From Diphasiastrum complanatum (Eukaryota; Streptophyta; Lycopodiopsida; Lycopodiales; Lycopodiaceae), in the NCBI GenBank assembly GCA_029204225.1, contig CM055104.1, positions 44,654,841-44,718,840 on the forward strand: a stretch of 64,000 bases of DNA, written 5' to 3'. Positions 45,090-58,000 of the stretch are shown here, piece after piece (the first letter of the stretch is position 1; each line of letters begins with the position of its first letter). A program made the translations under genes and the position numbers. Under the pieces are notes generated by a model, which saw only the letters and a program-made list of their open reading frames with translations, had not been told where the DNA came from and did no database searches.

Positions 45090-47327
45090 TTCAGCAACAA
45101 CTCCACCAGATGCTCTCTGAAAGAGCTACTAAGCAATCTCGCGGCCCACCGATGGCGGGGCTGCAGGCCTTGACTGATCAGGTGGCGCAGCTGAACCAAG
45201 AGAGAGAAAAAGAGAGGAAAGAGAGTCAGGAACTAGTCCATCAGTTGACCGGCCAGCTCAAGAAAGCAGAGCAAGCAGCTCAATATCACCAACAGCACGT
45301 ATAAACTTTCTATTAGACCGTTTTTGCATCTAGCAGCTGATTGTAACGGGAGAGTTGTTCCGCAATATTCCTGCTCTCTTCTGCATTCATGTTCTTCTAT
45401 CTCCCTTGCCCCATCAGGAAGCGCGCCGAATATTACAAGGACCACTCTGGTCGTGTGCTGCAAACTTACCAAGATCAGAGAAGGCTTAATGACGATGAGC
45501 TCCACACTAAAGATACCGAGCTGGCCACCCTACATGGCGCGCTCCAAGAAGATGAGCAAGCGCTCCAGGCAGCAAAAGGCCAATTAAGAATCCTCAAAAA
45601 ACATTTCAACGCCATTCTAGAGTTTTCCACTGCTCTAGATAGTAATTTACCTTTTATTTTTCAATATTTGATTAGACTAGCTTTTTATTATTTCTCTCTA
45701 CCTTTCCCGGCTTCCCCCCTCTCTAATTCGTATCTCATTCATATTTATCAGATTGCATCGGAGGCCAATAAACATATATTTTTGTTTTTGTCGTCCTTAT
45801 TGGCTTTATCCAGGTTAAGGATTTCGGCTATTTTTGTGATATTTTCAAAAATCCTGCGTTCCGATTTGTAGCCGACCTTTGTGCCATCATTAATTTTCCA
45901 CACGATCGACGCGTCCAATTGGAGCTAGATCATATGCATCAACTCCCCCCTCCCCCCCCCCCCCCCCTTCCGCCCTCTTGGTTCCACGTTCGTTTATCCC
46001 TTCATCTCAGAACACCAGCAGGTATGGTATGCGCCAGAATACCAACCAACAGGTTCAGACAGGCCTTCTGATGCCCTTGCAAAGCATATTAAACACTGCC
46101 ATACCGTCGTCGCCACTTCGCGTCCTGTATTATGACTGCCACCAATATCATCCAGCCACGCTCATCATTTGTTATAACGCGACCTTGGCACATTATAATG
46201 CCATTGTCCAAGATCCATCCATCAAGCATCTGTGCCAGATTTCTGACTTTTCATTCATCGAATCTGCCTCCACATTTGACTACCACCAACTTCAGCTAAC
46301 TTTTCCTCACTTCGACCTCCAAACTGGAGGAGACCGAACCTTTGACCAAGATCTTCAGTACGCCTCACAGGCCGATGACACCTTCTCCCTTACAATTGAT
46401 TCTAATATGCCCTCTCTCGAGCTCGCCACTCCTCCTCATGCCATCTCACCATCTCAAGCAACTTCACCACCTCGCGCCAATTCTCCTCCTCATGCTTCTT
46501 CGCCACCTCTCACCTCTTCTTCACCCATCAAATTCGATCCTCCATCCACCTCCTCAGTTCCTCCCAACCCTGTCGACAATCTTGCTGACCTTGTGGTGGT
46601 ACACAAGCACTGGTACCACAAAGTCTTCTCGGTACCTGACTCAGAGCAGCCGGCCCTCTTCAAAAGGAAATATTCAGACATCACTACCAGAGGCAGCTAT
46701 ACACTACCAGGAAAGCTCGAGGAGCTACTCAAAAAGAAGCCAGCCGATATCCTTTCACTCTTGCATCCTCAACCAGAGTGGAGAAAGGCGGCACTTTTAC
46801 ACAACCCCGAGCTCATCAAAGAATATCTTACGGCTCCGACGGCGTTACGGGAAGATCCAGCATACCATTTGCTGCCCCGAAGACGGTCATGGTCTGCACT
46901 CAAAACTCCAAGTGTAGGAGCTTACAATTGGCTGATCATTAAGTCTATGAAAGGTTGGAGCACAATGGTCGATTTCCAAAGAGCCCTCAACCGATTCCTC
47001 ACTGATGCGGCTAATTCACCAGACCCGATTGTTTTGGAGGCCTACTACAATGTGGAGACCCTTCTGACGGCTGCCAAAGTCAAGACCAAGTGGTATTTCT
47101 ATTTTGGAGAGTATTGCTTTGACCCCAGTCTGACTTTCAAGACGACAGCAGTAGTGGATCAACTACCTCTATACCGGACCTACCATCGACTATCGTCCAC
47201 ATCATTTGTCAATATAGCCCGGTTGGAAAGATGGTATACTACACAGTTTTGGAAAAACATGCACCCGACGTTCGGCCCAATTCGCTCACAATCCATCCAT
47301 CGCAGCCCCGATTTGTCCGCACGGTAG
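45090..47327 (+). CDS. Unrecognised repeat-borne protein, copy B (probably three exons)
   Basis: I do not recognise this protein. Part 1 (about 45095-45297) is a Gln/Glu/Lys-rich coiled coil (LTDQVAQLNQEREKERKE). Part 2 (about 45428-45640) continues it (LNDDELHTKDTELATLHGAL). A donor-like GTATAA after 45297 and an acceptor-like AG before 45428 would join them in frame. Part 3 is open at 45978-47327. It has a Pro/Ser-rich linker (PPRANSPPHASSPPLTSSSP) and a C-terminal region rich in Trp and Tyr (VVHKHWYHKVF, RGSYTLPGKLEELL, KVKTKWYFYFGEYCFD, ERWYTTQFWKNM). The join between parts 2 and 3 is not resolved. The linker and C-terminal region match the dead copy at 24711-25987, so it belongs to a repeat family and is probably transposon-derived. 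A long C run (45945-45967) precedes part 3. Confidence 0.45.
45945..45967 (+). repeat. C homopolymer tract
   Basis: Six C, one T, then sixteen C. It lies in a pyrimidine-rich stretch just upstream of the third open part of copy B and could act as the pyrimidine tract of a splice acceptor, or may be a sequencing-difficult site. Confidence 0.7.
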
Positions 47328-47420
47328 CACAAACCCATCGCCAACTTCGCGACACCGAAGATGCCCAGGGCAAACAGCTGAAAAAGGGTCAATAGGGCAA
47401 CTCTCGCAACTTGTATCTTT

Positions 47421-49099
<1,679 letters not shown>

Positions 49100-50270
49100 T
49101 TAGACCCATTTGTTAAATCCATCTGCTACTCCACTTTTTGTTCGTAATTTTTCATCCATACTGATCAAATTTTTATTTGCTCTTTTCTTTTTTCGTTTAA
49201 AAAAAAAATGGGACACCATATTTGTACAGCTCTTGAAGCAATCTCTTACATCGAGACTACACTGCATTCTAGCCATGACTACCAAGTTTGTCATATTAGC
49301 TTCATTTGAGATGTTCCCTGATGAGACAATTCAACAATACACCAGACGACTGTACAATATGGTGAAAGACAATGATCTACTGAGCCTAGAGACCATAATG
49401 AAGAACTACTATATCAGACTACTCGACAAGATCAAGTCTGGTATGAGAAGTTCGCATCCTATACTTCATTGCCACAAATTTGTCAAGATGCGGTCATTAT
49501 GGAGAATATTATCTTAAGGAAGAGAGTAGATCACTCCTATCCAATGTAGAAATATCAGACGGGAAATCAGAAAAAATATGAACGTTCAACGCTAGTGAAG
49601 CACACAAGAGAGAAAGTCTATGAATCATCTGGGAGTGTAACAGGATCTAGCGGATCAAGTGCAACAAAAGACCACAAACCTAGTACTTCAAGTTCCGGAT
49701 GTCATCAAACTCAAGCTCACACGGCAAAGTTTCTTGAGAAGGACCAATGTACATACTATTTTGAGGATCATCCAAGTACAAGATGTCCGATCAAGAAATC
49801 GTGCTTCGTACAAAGAAAGAATGCAAAGTAGCAAGTTCGACAACAAGATCTAGCAGTTCGAAGGTCAAAAATAAAACCAAGCCTACAAGGAATTCACCAA
49901 GCGGATGGATGTCAAAGCCATATATCTAAATCACAAGTTTCTCCAACGAAAAGTGGCCAAGTGGAAGTATTGGTCATATCATCTTGCATGTCACTGAACT
50001 CAAAAGAAGACCATAATAGCCTACCAGTTTATTTTGTGAAAGATCCTAAGGGATGTCCATTACTTGTGTATGCTTATCAACTCAGAGGACATGGTATACT
50101 GCACATGGTACGATGCTTTGGATGCGGAGGAAGACATTGTCGAGCCGAATGTCCACATCGAGGTGATCCATCAACATTCGAACCTATGTGTGGACAATGC
50201 AAAGGTAACCATCCATGCTTGGATTGTCCAGTGTGGAACTCACAAGGAGGCATTTGGTATATGTAGATCA
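49100..50270 (+). pseudogene. Retroelement gag-like relic with two zinc knuckles
   Basis: A gag-like helical stretch (DETIQQYTRRLYNMVKDNDLL, about 49320-49390) is followed by a Ser-rich linker. A knuckle-like CTYYFEDHPSTRCP (about 49750) follows. A tandem pair CFGCGGRHCRAEC and CGQCKGNHPCLDC lies at about 50110-50235, both spaced C-x2-C-x3-H-x4-C. These are nucleic-acid-binding knuckles of a retrotransposon gag. Frames change several times, so it is a relic. The family is not certain; the Copia RNase H fragment 600 bp downstream on the same strand may or may not belong to it. Confidence 0.5.
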
Positions 50271-50879
50271 ACATGCACTTGTGTTGTCCAATTCACATAC
50301 AAACTTAATGTGCTATAAGTGAAAAATCTTAGTGCCACATGGGTATGAAAAAAGTGAGAAAGAAGTCAATTTGACAAAAGTTTCAAAGTACACAGATGCA
50401 CTCATCACCAAACCGACAACAACATCACAAAAGACAAGGCTGGTAGAATCTATCAAGCTGATGGTAGCTGAGGAAGTCATGAAATTGGCAACCGACGAAG
50501 TCCAACGGATTTTACCAAGTCTCTTGGCACAATCATTGCAAAGATTTCTTGTTGTTGAATTACAAAGGGAGCCTGTGTCAACATAGCAACTTGAAGACAA
50601 CTCAACACAAAGTACGAGTAAAAGGGCGATCACAGCCTTCAATTGGGAAGTGCAATACCAAGGGAGAGGCTAAGATTGATGATTTCCCTTCAATGAGCAA
50701 GATTCAACCAAAGTCTAATTGTTCCAAAAAGCAACAGACCACAACACAATGCCAAATCCGGGTATAGCATTGGGTTGGGCTTATACACACAGCCCTCGCA
50801 CTTATTGCTCTACATGTACAGTGTACTATGGTGGGGTGCATTTGTCAAAGGACCAATGTCCCCAGACCAAGTAGGAAGA

Positions 50880-51560
50880 GGAGCAGATGAGAGAGTATCC
50901 TTATCTATCGATACTTGGATCTCTCATGTACACAATGGTCTGTACAAGACTAGATATCTCTTTTGCAGTAAGCTCACTCAATCGATATATGGCCAATCCT
51001 ACCATTATCCATTGGAAGGCTCTCATAAGAGTCATGAGATATATTCGAGCTACCATGGACCAGCGCATCTGCTATGGAGATGTCAACAACGACAATCTTC
51101 ATCAGCTCAGTGGATATTCTGATGCAAGCTGGGGAGGATATGTAGACTATTGTAAGTCCACATCTGGATTTACATTCTTCTTCAACGGTGGTCCTATCTC
51201 ATGGAACAGTCGTAAGCAAACCTCTATCGCACTTTCTTCTACAGAAGCAAAATACATTGTTGCTTCTCAATCTATTAAGGAAGCGTTTTGGTTGAGAAAT
51301 TTATTGCCAGACATTAATTTGTATCAGTACAACTCCACCATTTTATTCTGTGATAATTAGAGTGCTATTGCCTTATTGGCCAACCCTAGAATTCACTCTA
51401 GGAGTAAGCACATTGAAATCAGATATCACTACATTAGGGGCAAAGTTCTCAACAAGCAAGTGAGCTTAACGTATTGAAGAACGCAGGACATGGTTGCAGA
51501 TGTATTCATGAGGGCATTAAGTGTTAATGTAGACAACAATTTTGTGAATTGCTCAATTTG
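50880..51560 (+). pseudogene. Copia RT end and RNase H
   Basis: Reads YLSILGSLMYTMVCTRLDIS (RT thumb end), then SDASWGGYVDYCKSTSGFTF, ISWNSRKQTSIALSSTEAKY (RNase H), a stop at about 51358, then a continuation with NPRIHSRSKHIEIRYHYIR and the usual end ADVFMRAL. Two premature stops and no upstream RT palm show it is a fragment. The 3' LTR that should follow about 50 bp later is not recognisable. Confidence 0.85.
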
Positions 51561-51599
51561 AAGATCAAGGCATTCACAGTTCGTTCTGACTGTGTCACT

Positions 51600-52510
51600 T
51601 GTCTCACACGAGCTACAGCCTTTCAAAGAATGAAAAAAAAAATAGATTTGCTACCAGCTCATCCCTCTTCACTACAACCTCTGTTGAAGAATTAAATGAA
51701 CCAGGGTTACACAGATTCTAAAACTACTGCTATTCACTGCACCAAATCGCATCTTCACCTCTTGAAGATGGCAATCTTGAGCCATTTGGAAGAAGCATTT
51801 CACAGATAACATTCTAACCAAATCATAGTAGAAGAACCCATGCAAACACCAGATCACAATCACCAGCGAGCTTTAATCTCTAGCAACCAGACAGAGGAAA
51901 AGACAATCTGGGACAGCGATTGTTTACCGTCTTGACATTTTTTTTTTCAGCCTTCAAAGGGGAAGGAAGACTTATTCGATGTTTGCAAAAGCTACTAAAA
52001 AAATTGCAGAGAACAACAATTTCATCCTATGTTCTTAACATGCAGATTTGTGGGAGGATTTGGGTAGAGAAACCCCTTAATCCTTTGCATGTATTACTGG
52101 AATCATCCCAGATAAATTGACTTATTATCAGCTTATCTATGAACTAGTCATGATTCGGAACATCCAAGACTATCATACAATTGCAATTTTAATTGAGCAA
52201 AATCAACAGCGAACCTAAAGCCGGATCACCAGAGCAGATCATTCTACAATACATAAAAGCTTTTCAAAGAAGTAGAAAAACACGAATGAATTCACATAAA
52301 CTCCAGCATCTTTATCAAAATAGCACATGTAGAAGAGCAGTCTACTAACAATTTCGAAAAGTATGCCTCATACAAGAACTATGGAATCCCTATTCGAACT
52401 TCTCTTGAAAAAATCAGCACTCAATTCCGGGATGCCAATCCAAGTGCTTTCAACTTCCAAAATCGATGTAGAGCTTGTCTACATCCCATCCAAGATCTCA
52501 TCTTAGCTGG
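51600..52510 (-). other. Internal flank of the minus-strand non-coding LTR element
   Basis: This is the sequence downstream (on the minus strand) of the primer-binding site at 52511-52522. Its first few hundred bases correspond to the internal sequence after the plus-strand LTR near 20.8 kb. No gag or pol motif is visible on either strand. Confidence 0.45.
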
Positions 52511-52522
52511 ATTCTGATACCA
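52511..52522 (-). promoter_or_regulatory. Primer-binding site, minus-strand LTR element
   Basis: The reverse complement reads TGGTATCAGAAT, matching the initiator-tRNA-Met primer site (TGGTATCAGAGC) at its first ten bases. It lies one base beyond the TAACA end of the LTR at 52524-52990. Confidence 0.7.
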
Positions 52523-52523
52523 A

Positions 52524-52990
52524 TGTTAAGACCCTAAGGGATAACCCCTAAGATGAGGATATGAGAACACAATAGAAGAGACTATGGAGCCAAACTGCCC
52601 AACCAAACCTAGATCTAGCCCCCAAGCCATGCCATGTGAAGCAAGAGGAGAAGAGAGAAACTGGTAACCTAAACCCAATATGTCGACGAGAGAATCCCTA
52701 CCTCATTATACAGAGAGTAGAGTCCTGTGCATGAAACCATGCAACCCCCATGTAGGTCAACTATTAATAGATCACATCTCTTCATGCAATCCTCCTGTCT
52801 ATATCCGTCACACGTACATGCAATACTCCATACGTCTCAATTAGAGTATCTGGGTCCTCTCAAGGTAATTACTCACAAACAGGCCTTGACATGGAATTAA
52901 ATCATGGCGTGACCAATAATCTCGAGTACTGGAAAGCTGGTCTACCATATTAGGACTGTTCCAGGTCCTTAACCAAATATGGCCATAACA
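52524..52990 (-). repeat. LTR (467 bp) of a non-coding LTR retrotransposon, minus copy
   Basis: On the minus strand it starts TGTTATGGCC and ends CTTAACA, so its ends form a perfect TGTTA...TAACA inverted pair. The primer-binding site follows directly. It is an inverted relative of the block at 20317-20800. No partner LTR was found on the low-coordinate side within the window. Confidence 0.75.
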
Positions 52991-55211
52991 TTTAGGCTCT
53001 TTGAGCTCTAAATATTCTCCTATTGAGGCTTATCTTCTCAAGGGATGGGAACTATGGAAATGGAACCTACCTACGGATCTTAATGATCCTTTCCAAAGTG
53101 ATTTCTAACAACTACTTTACTATTGTGTGATTTTGTAGATTAGAAGGGTGAAAGCTTGAGCTAATGACTTTCTAATTGTGATAGCATGATTAAGCAATGA
53201 CAGCTTTCTTCTCTCTCTCTCAATCTCTAATCATACAAGTAAATAGTGATTACAAAATGGTGTCACATCCCTACTTATAGACAAAGTTAGGATTAGGGTT
53301 TTTGGTTCACCCAAAACCATGTGCCACGAGTACAGTGCACCTTCTAAGAGTGTCTGACGTTATATTATAGATTGATCTAACTCTTATGTTGACTTGGCCA
53401 TGCTTTTATTCTCGTTGCCGTACAATATGTTGGGGAGACGCTGGGCTTTGTTTTCGCTAGTTGGCCGGTCTGCAATCTTGTCGACCTTCTGATATTGGCT
53501 TTCTTGGATATTCGTTGGGCACTTTCGGCATTTATTATAAGATCAAAGGCTGAACTTTCTTCATACCAACTCGGTGAGGAGAAACCAACTTTCCCTGCTA
53601 GCTCATTTGACAGAATTTTTGCACTCTCTTTAACTTTTGAATGTGTGTCAGTGGAGCTCAACTCTATATTAATCACTATCTTGGTTATTTTTAGTACTTG
53701 CATATCAATAAAAAGGATTTTTTGGTCTACTTATAATGCATGTATAGGATATTGTTACAAGCACTCTCAAATCTATGATCAATAGATATTGCAAATTTAT
53801 AAGTTGATGAGTCTCAATGTGAATATAAAAATTATATATAAATGAAAATTTATGAGCATGTTTCTGGAAGAGAATTAATTACCATGATTGTACAAATGCC
53901 AAGATGAAAAATATCTTTAGGTAAATTTTATGATAGTACACTTGTGGAAGAAATTTGAGCTCCATCATTGTGGATCTAGTATGTTGGTCTTTTTTGTAAC
54001 TTCCATACCAATAACAAGATTATTTATTTATTTATTGATAATATATGCTTAAAACATTGTGATAAATAAATATTGTACAATCATTATTGCGAATTCATAA
54101 CTTCACTAGTTTCAATATCAAAATCTTAAATATTTGCAAATAAATTTGAAAAATTGGAAGACAGTGCTCTCATGAGCTCTTATTTATGATTTTTTTTATA
54201 TTGCATGTTTTGAAAATCATAATTTGACAAAATTCAACATAAAAATACCATCATGATTTCAATTATTCTGCATATTGTAATTAACAATTTCAACTGACAA
54301 TCTCAGTTTTAATCATGATTGTAATCTCAATATTTATAGCATTCAATATTCATGGTTTTACAAGAGTCAAAATTGTAGGTCTTTTTCTCAAAGCAATCAA
54401 ATGTTTAAAAATATATTTTTTCCAATTTTTTTTTTTGATATTTAGAGTTCCAAAGAAATTATGAAGAGGAACCCTCTCAGCTCTTTTCCCCAAGATTTCA
54501 GACCTGCTATCTTGGAAAATGCCAGTTTGAAGCTTCAAAACGATGCCAAATTTCCCGGTGCTTGATTTGAGCAGCTGATTGATCTGATTTCAGGTGTGGG
54601 GCTCCAACAAACTGAGTGAAAACCGAAATTTTACTATAAGAAATCCAAAAAATTTTGTGTCTCTACCCTCGCTGACTGGACAGCCACCTGTCTAGCCCAA
54701 TTTTCTGAAATTCAAGGCCCAATACCTGCTTGAATCTCTGATCTGACCTCAAGCAGTAGGTCGCTGGTCTGTGGCAATCTAGTTTGAAGTTCAAACTACT
54801 GAGAAATCTCAGAAATCAAATTTTTCAGCTCCCTATCCAACGTTGACCCTGCTACTCTATTTCTGATTAGAACTTACTCTAATCTACTCAGAACTTGCTA
54901 CAATTTTCAGATCTAAAGACTAGATATACAATGATGGATCTACCCATTTTTTTCCCTTGAATTATCGCTCAGATGACTTAGAATTTTACTGAAATTGCCT
55001 TGTCAGATAGCTGTCTCTATAGCAATGGATCTCTCTCAGAAATCTAACTCATATTCCAACTGAAAGGAAGATGATTCAATGGAAATTTTCACAATAGAAA
55101 GCTACTCCTCCAACGCTGGATCTGTCTCTCCTATTTACCAAAGTTTTTAAGAGATTCTGAGCACTCTCTCTACTTTCTCCTTGCTGCTACTTAGCTCCCA
55201 AAGATGGAGAT
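52991..55211. other. AT-rich, no coding signal; likely internal part of another LTR element
   Basis: Only short frames occur. The right part (about 54500-55200) lies just internal to a minus-strand primer-binding site at 55212-55224, so it would be the leader of a Copia-type element. No gag or pol domain is detectable. The minus frame 53377-53703 is open but not recognised. Confidence 0.35.
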
Positions 55212-55224
55212 GGCTCTGATACCA
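55212..55224 (-). promoter_or_regulatory. Primer-binding site of a third LTR element
   Basis: Reverse complement TGGTATCAGAGCC is a perfect plant Copia-type primer-binding site. The LTR should therefore lie at higher coordinates (55225 to roughly 55600) and end GGATCTATTACA(C) beside it. This LTR does not resemble the other two in the window. Confidence 0.7.
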
Positions 55225-56892
55225 GTGTAATAGATCCTAACACCACAGTAGGGCAAACACTAACTGATCCACCCAACCTTGCCTACTCCATGATATAGAG
55301 TAAGCCCCTCCTAGCCCAGTGTGAAGACTGGTAGCATGCAACTGCCAAGTGTCGGCCACGTGTCACTGACGTGGCCGACTGCATGTCGGGACCCAACTGG
55401 GAGTCCTATCCTGCTGACAAGGTCCCTAGGTTGTGTTAGGCCCGCCATGGCTATGGACCGTGCTGGGGCACACTACTCACACTATCTTCCCCTGTTGGTC
55501 GTGTACGTTGGACACGACCCTGACTGTGGTATCTGACCTATATGTGTTCTCTAGGGTTTGGCACTGGTCATGAGCTCGTAACACCACCCACTGCTTTTCC
55601 ACCAAATTAAAAGCCAAATCGACATCGCCTTCCGAAATGCACTTTGTCGCCAACTCCCAACTACGTGCCCAATGGAATGTTTGGCGCGCTTCAATCACTT
55701 TCTCCGCTGCAATCACTCTGTTTTACGGTACCATACTTGCAGGTATAGTCCAGTTCCGTTTGGAGGTTATAGCCTTTCGTGGATCAAAACGGATAAAGAA
55801 CCCAAAAATAGGGATTTTTCTAGTATTTGAACTGTTTTTTCAAAGTGAAAAAACTTCACCTTTCATAAACGTGGGACCCAACTCCGATTTCACATTGAAG
55901 ATTTTTAATGAAGTTGCATGTCCAGATGCACTTCATACCCTTCGAAGCCTTTCAAAGCCCATCCAGTGGTTCATCTCCATCTGACGGCCCTTATTGAAAG
56001 CGATTTCCACCCTTGATCAAGGTGAGTGCAACTCCGAAGGTCTTGCTGTCTCCTATGCATCGATGGCTCATCCTATAGCCGCTACATACCAAATGACACT
56101 AAGCCTTTGCCTCAACTAGGTGCGCAAACTCCTCCACGAGCTTTCTCTCCTTTGGCTATGGAGGTTTTGAGATGGCCGCCCTACTCCACATTCATTGTGC
56201 CCTCTCCTCCACGCGGCCCTCCATGGCCTCCTGATTGCTAGCTCGCGCTGCCAAGGCACCCTCCTCTGTGCCTTTACAGCTTCAGATTTCGTTGAGCATG
56301 CAAAGAAAGCCAAGATTTTGTACTACAAAATTCTAGGTCAGGGTTTTTATTCATTCTTTTCACTTAGCAGCCTATATACAAATCTTCAACAACCAAATCT
56401 TTTTGCTCTAAGGTCGCCCTACAGCTGGGAAGCTGATGCTTTAATTCGTTTGTCAAACGGTGTCCAATTGAATGCACACCAATCACAAACACCAAGTAGC
56501 CTCTCTACGGAATTTTCAGAATTCCGTCTTTCTTGAGTTCTGATTCAGCCGACAACTCCTGTCTCCGAATCCTCTTATAGTCTCAAGCTTAGCAGGCTTT
56601 TGTATGCTAGAAGTTGTGCACCAGTGCTTCACTTTCCATCTACAACCCGCCGTAAACCCCGAACTCTTAAAAGACTCTTCTCCCGAAGCTCTCTTCAATG
56701 ACGACACTGTATTGTGTACACTCCCTGTACGGCTTCAAACTAAGTTGATACCAACTTAGAATTTGCTTCAAACTCAAAATGAAATTACACTGTACATATA
56801 GTTCTTCACTCAGGCAACCCATGCATGACCTAGGTTGTCGTTGACGGGATGCGTGTCCCGTCGACTCGCCTCGTGGCGAGGCCAACTGATCT
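55225..56892. other. Putative minus-strand LTR, then unannotated sequence
   Basis: The LTR implied by the adjacent primer-binding site would occupy about 55225-55600 on the minus strand, but its start cannot be fixed. It contains a GGCCACGTG/CACTGACGTGGCC inverted word near 55357-55376. From 55600 to 56890 several frames are open, including a minus-strand run EARQTFHWARSWELATKCIS at about 55620-55700, but I recognise no protein. Confidence 0.35.
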
Positions 56893-58000
56893 TTATCCAC
56901 TGATAGGATCCATAGTACAGTAACACAGTGATTCTACTTTGATTCTAACTAAACTAATACTTTGTTGTTGCTCAAATTCCCTCTCAACTATATGTGCTTT
57001 GTACTCATTGAGTAGCCCATTTTCTCCATAATTAGATTCATAAATCCATTTACAAATGATAAACACCTTATAATCAGGTAGCTCAATTAAGTCCCAAGTC
57101 TTCTTTTTCATTATTGCTTCCATTCCAGTTTCCACATTTGCTTTCCATTCTTTGTGCTCCTTTGCCTATATAAAAGACATTGGCTCATGTGTTTTGAGTA
57201 CTAAAATATCAAAGCTAGATTTATCTCCACGCATTGCGGGCATCTATTTCACATTGGCCTTTTGAGCTCTCCTTGTTCACTAGATTTGAGATTCTTTCCC
57301 TCCTTTCCCTTCCTGGTTACCTTCAAATATGACTCGGGTAACCTCTTTGGTCATCTATGGTCTTGTCTTTGTCCTTTGATTCTTCCACATCTAGTTCTTT
57401 CTTAATTTCAACACTCATATCATCCTCCACAAATTCTTGAGTCATATTTTTTTTTGGTGCTTACCCATTTCATCAAAGATTACATCCCTATTAATGATAA
57501 GCTTATGTGTATCCCTCTCATCTATAAGCTTTGGCTTTCTCATCGCCAAGAAAAATATTTTGCGTTTGAATTTCCTTGTGTCTCATAAAAAATGTGTGTG
57601 TAAGCACTACAACCAAATACTCTCAAATGTGGAAAATTCCAATAAGTGTTTCATAGGGTGTCAACCTTCCAGTGAATTCATAAGAGATTTGCTCATGATA
57701 TGAGTGTCAGCTACAAGCTTATGACCAAAACATGTTTGGTAACTTCTTGCGCTTGAGCATTGATCTAGCCATTTACTCTATGTTTCCATTTTACAACTGA
57801 TTTTGTTGCCATGAGTAAGGAGTTACAATTTGTCTCTTGATCTCTTGATCCTTGCAAACCTCAAGCCCCACCCTCGTCCAACGATCCAAAAGCTTCCATC
57901 CAAAGTCATGATTCACAATGAAATATTTCAAGTCTTTAAACATGGCTAACTTCATTAAAGTTAAGCCCAAAAGAGGGAGTGGTGTATTCCCAACCACAAG
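56893..58000 (-). pseudogene. Copia integrase-RT relic
   Basis: In minus order: an integrase core piece (CKDQEIKRQIVTPYSWQQN, about 57790-57870); a linker remnant ending HKLIINRDVIFDE in mixed frames (about 57460-57520); an RT start (MKKKTWDLIELPDYK, ICKWIYESNYGENGLLNEYK, 57135-56930). The order is that of Copia. Stops and frame changes are numerous. Nothing remains of the RT catalytic box. Confidence 0.7.

Noticed and set aside
53377-53703. Minus-strand 108-residue frame
   Set aside because: No recognisable motif and it lies in a region that looks like the internal part of an LTR element.
55477-55716. Minus-strand 79-residue frame (EARQTFHWARSWELATKC)
   Set aside because: Suggestive composition but unrecognised, and it overlaps the putative LTR of a minus-strand element.
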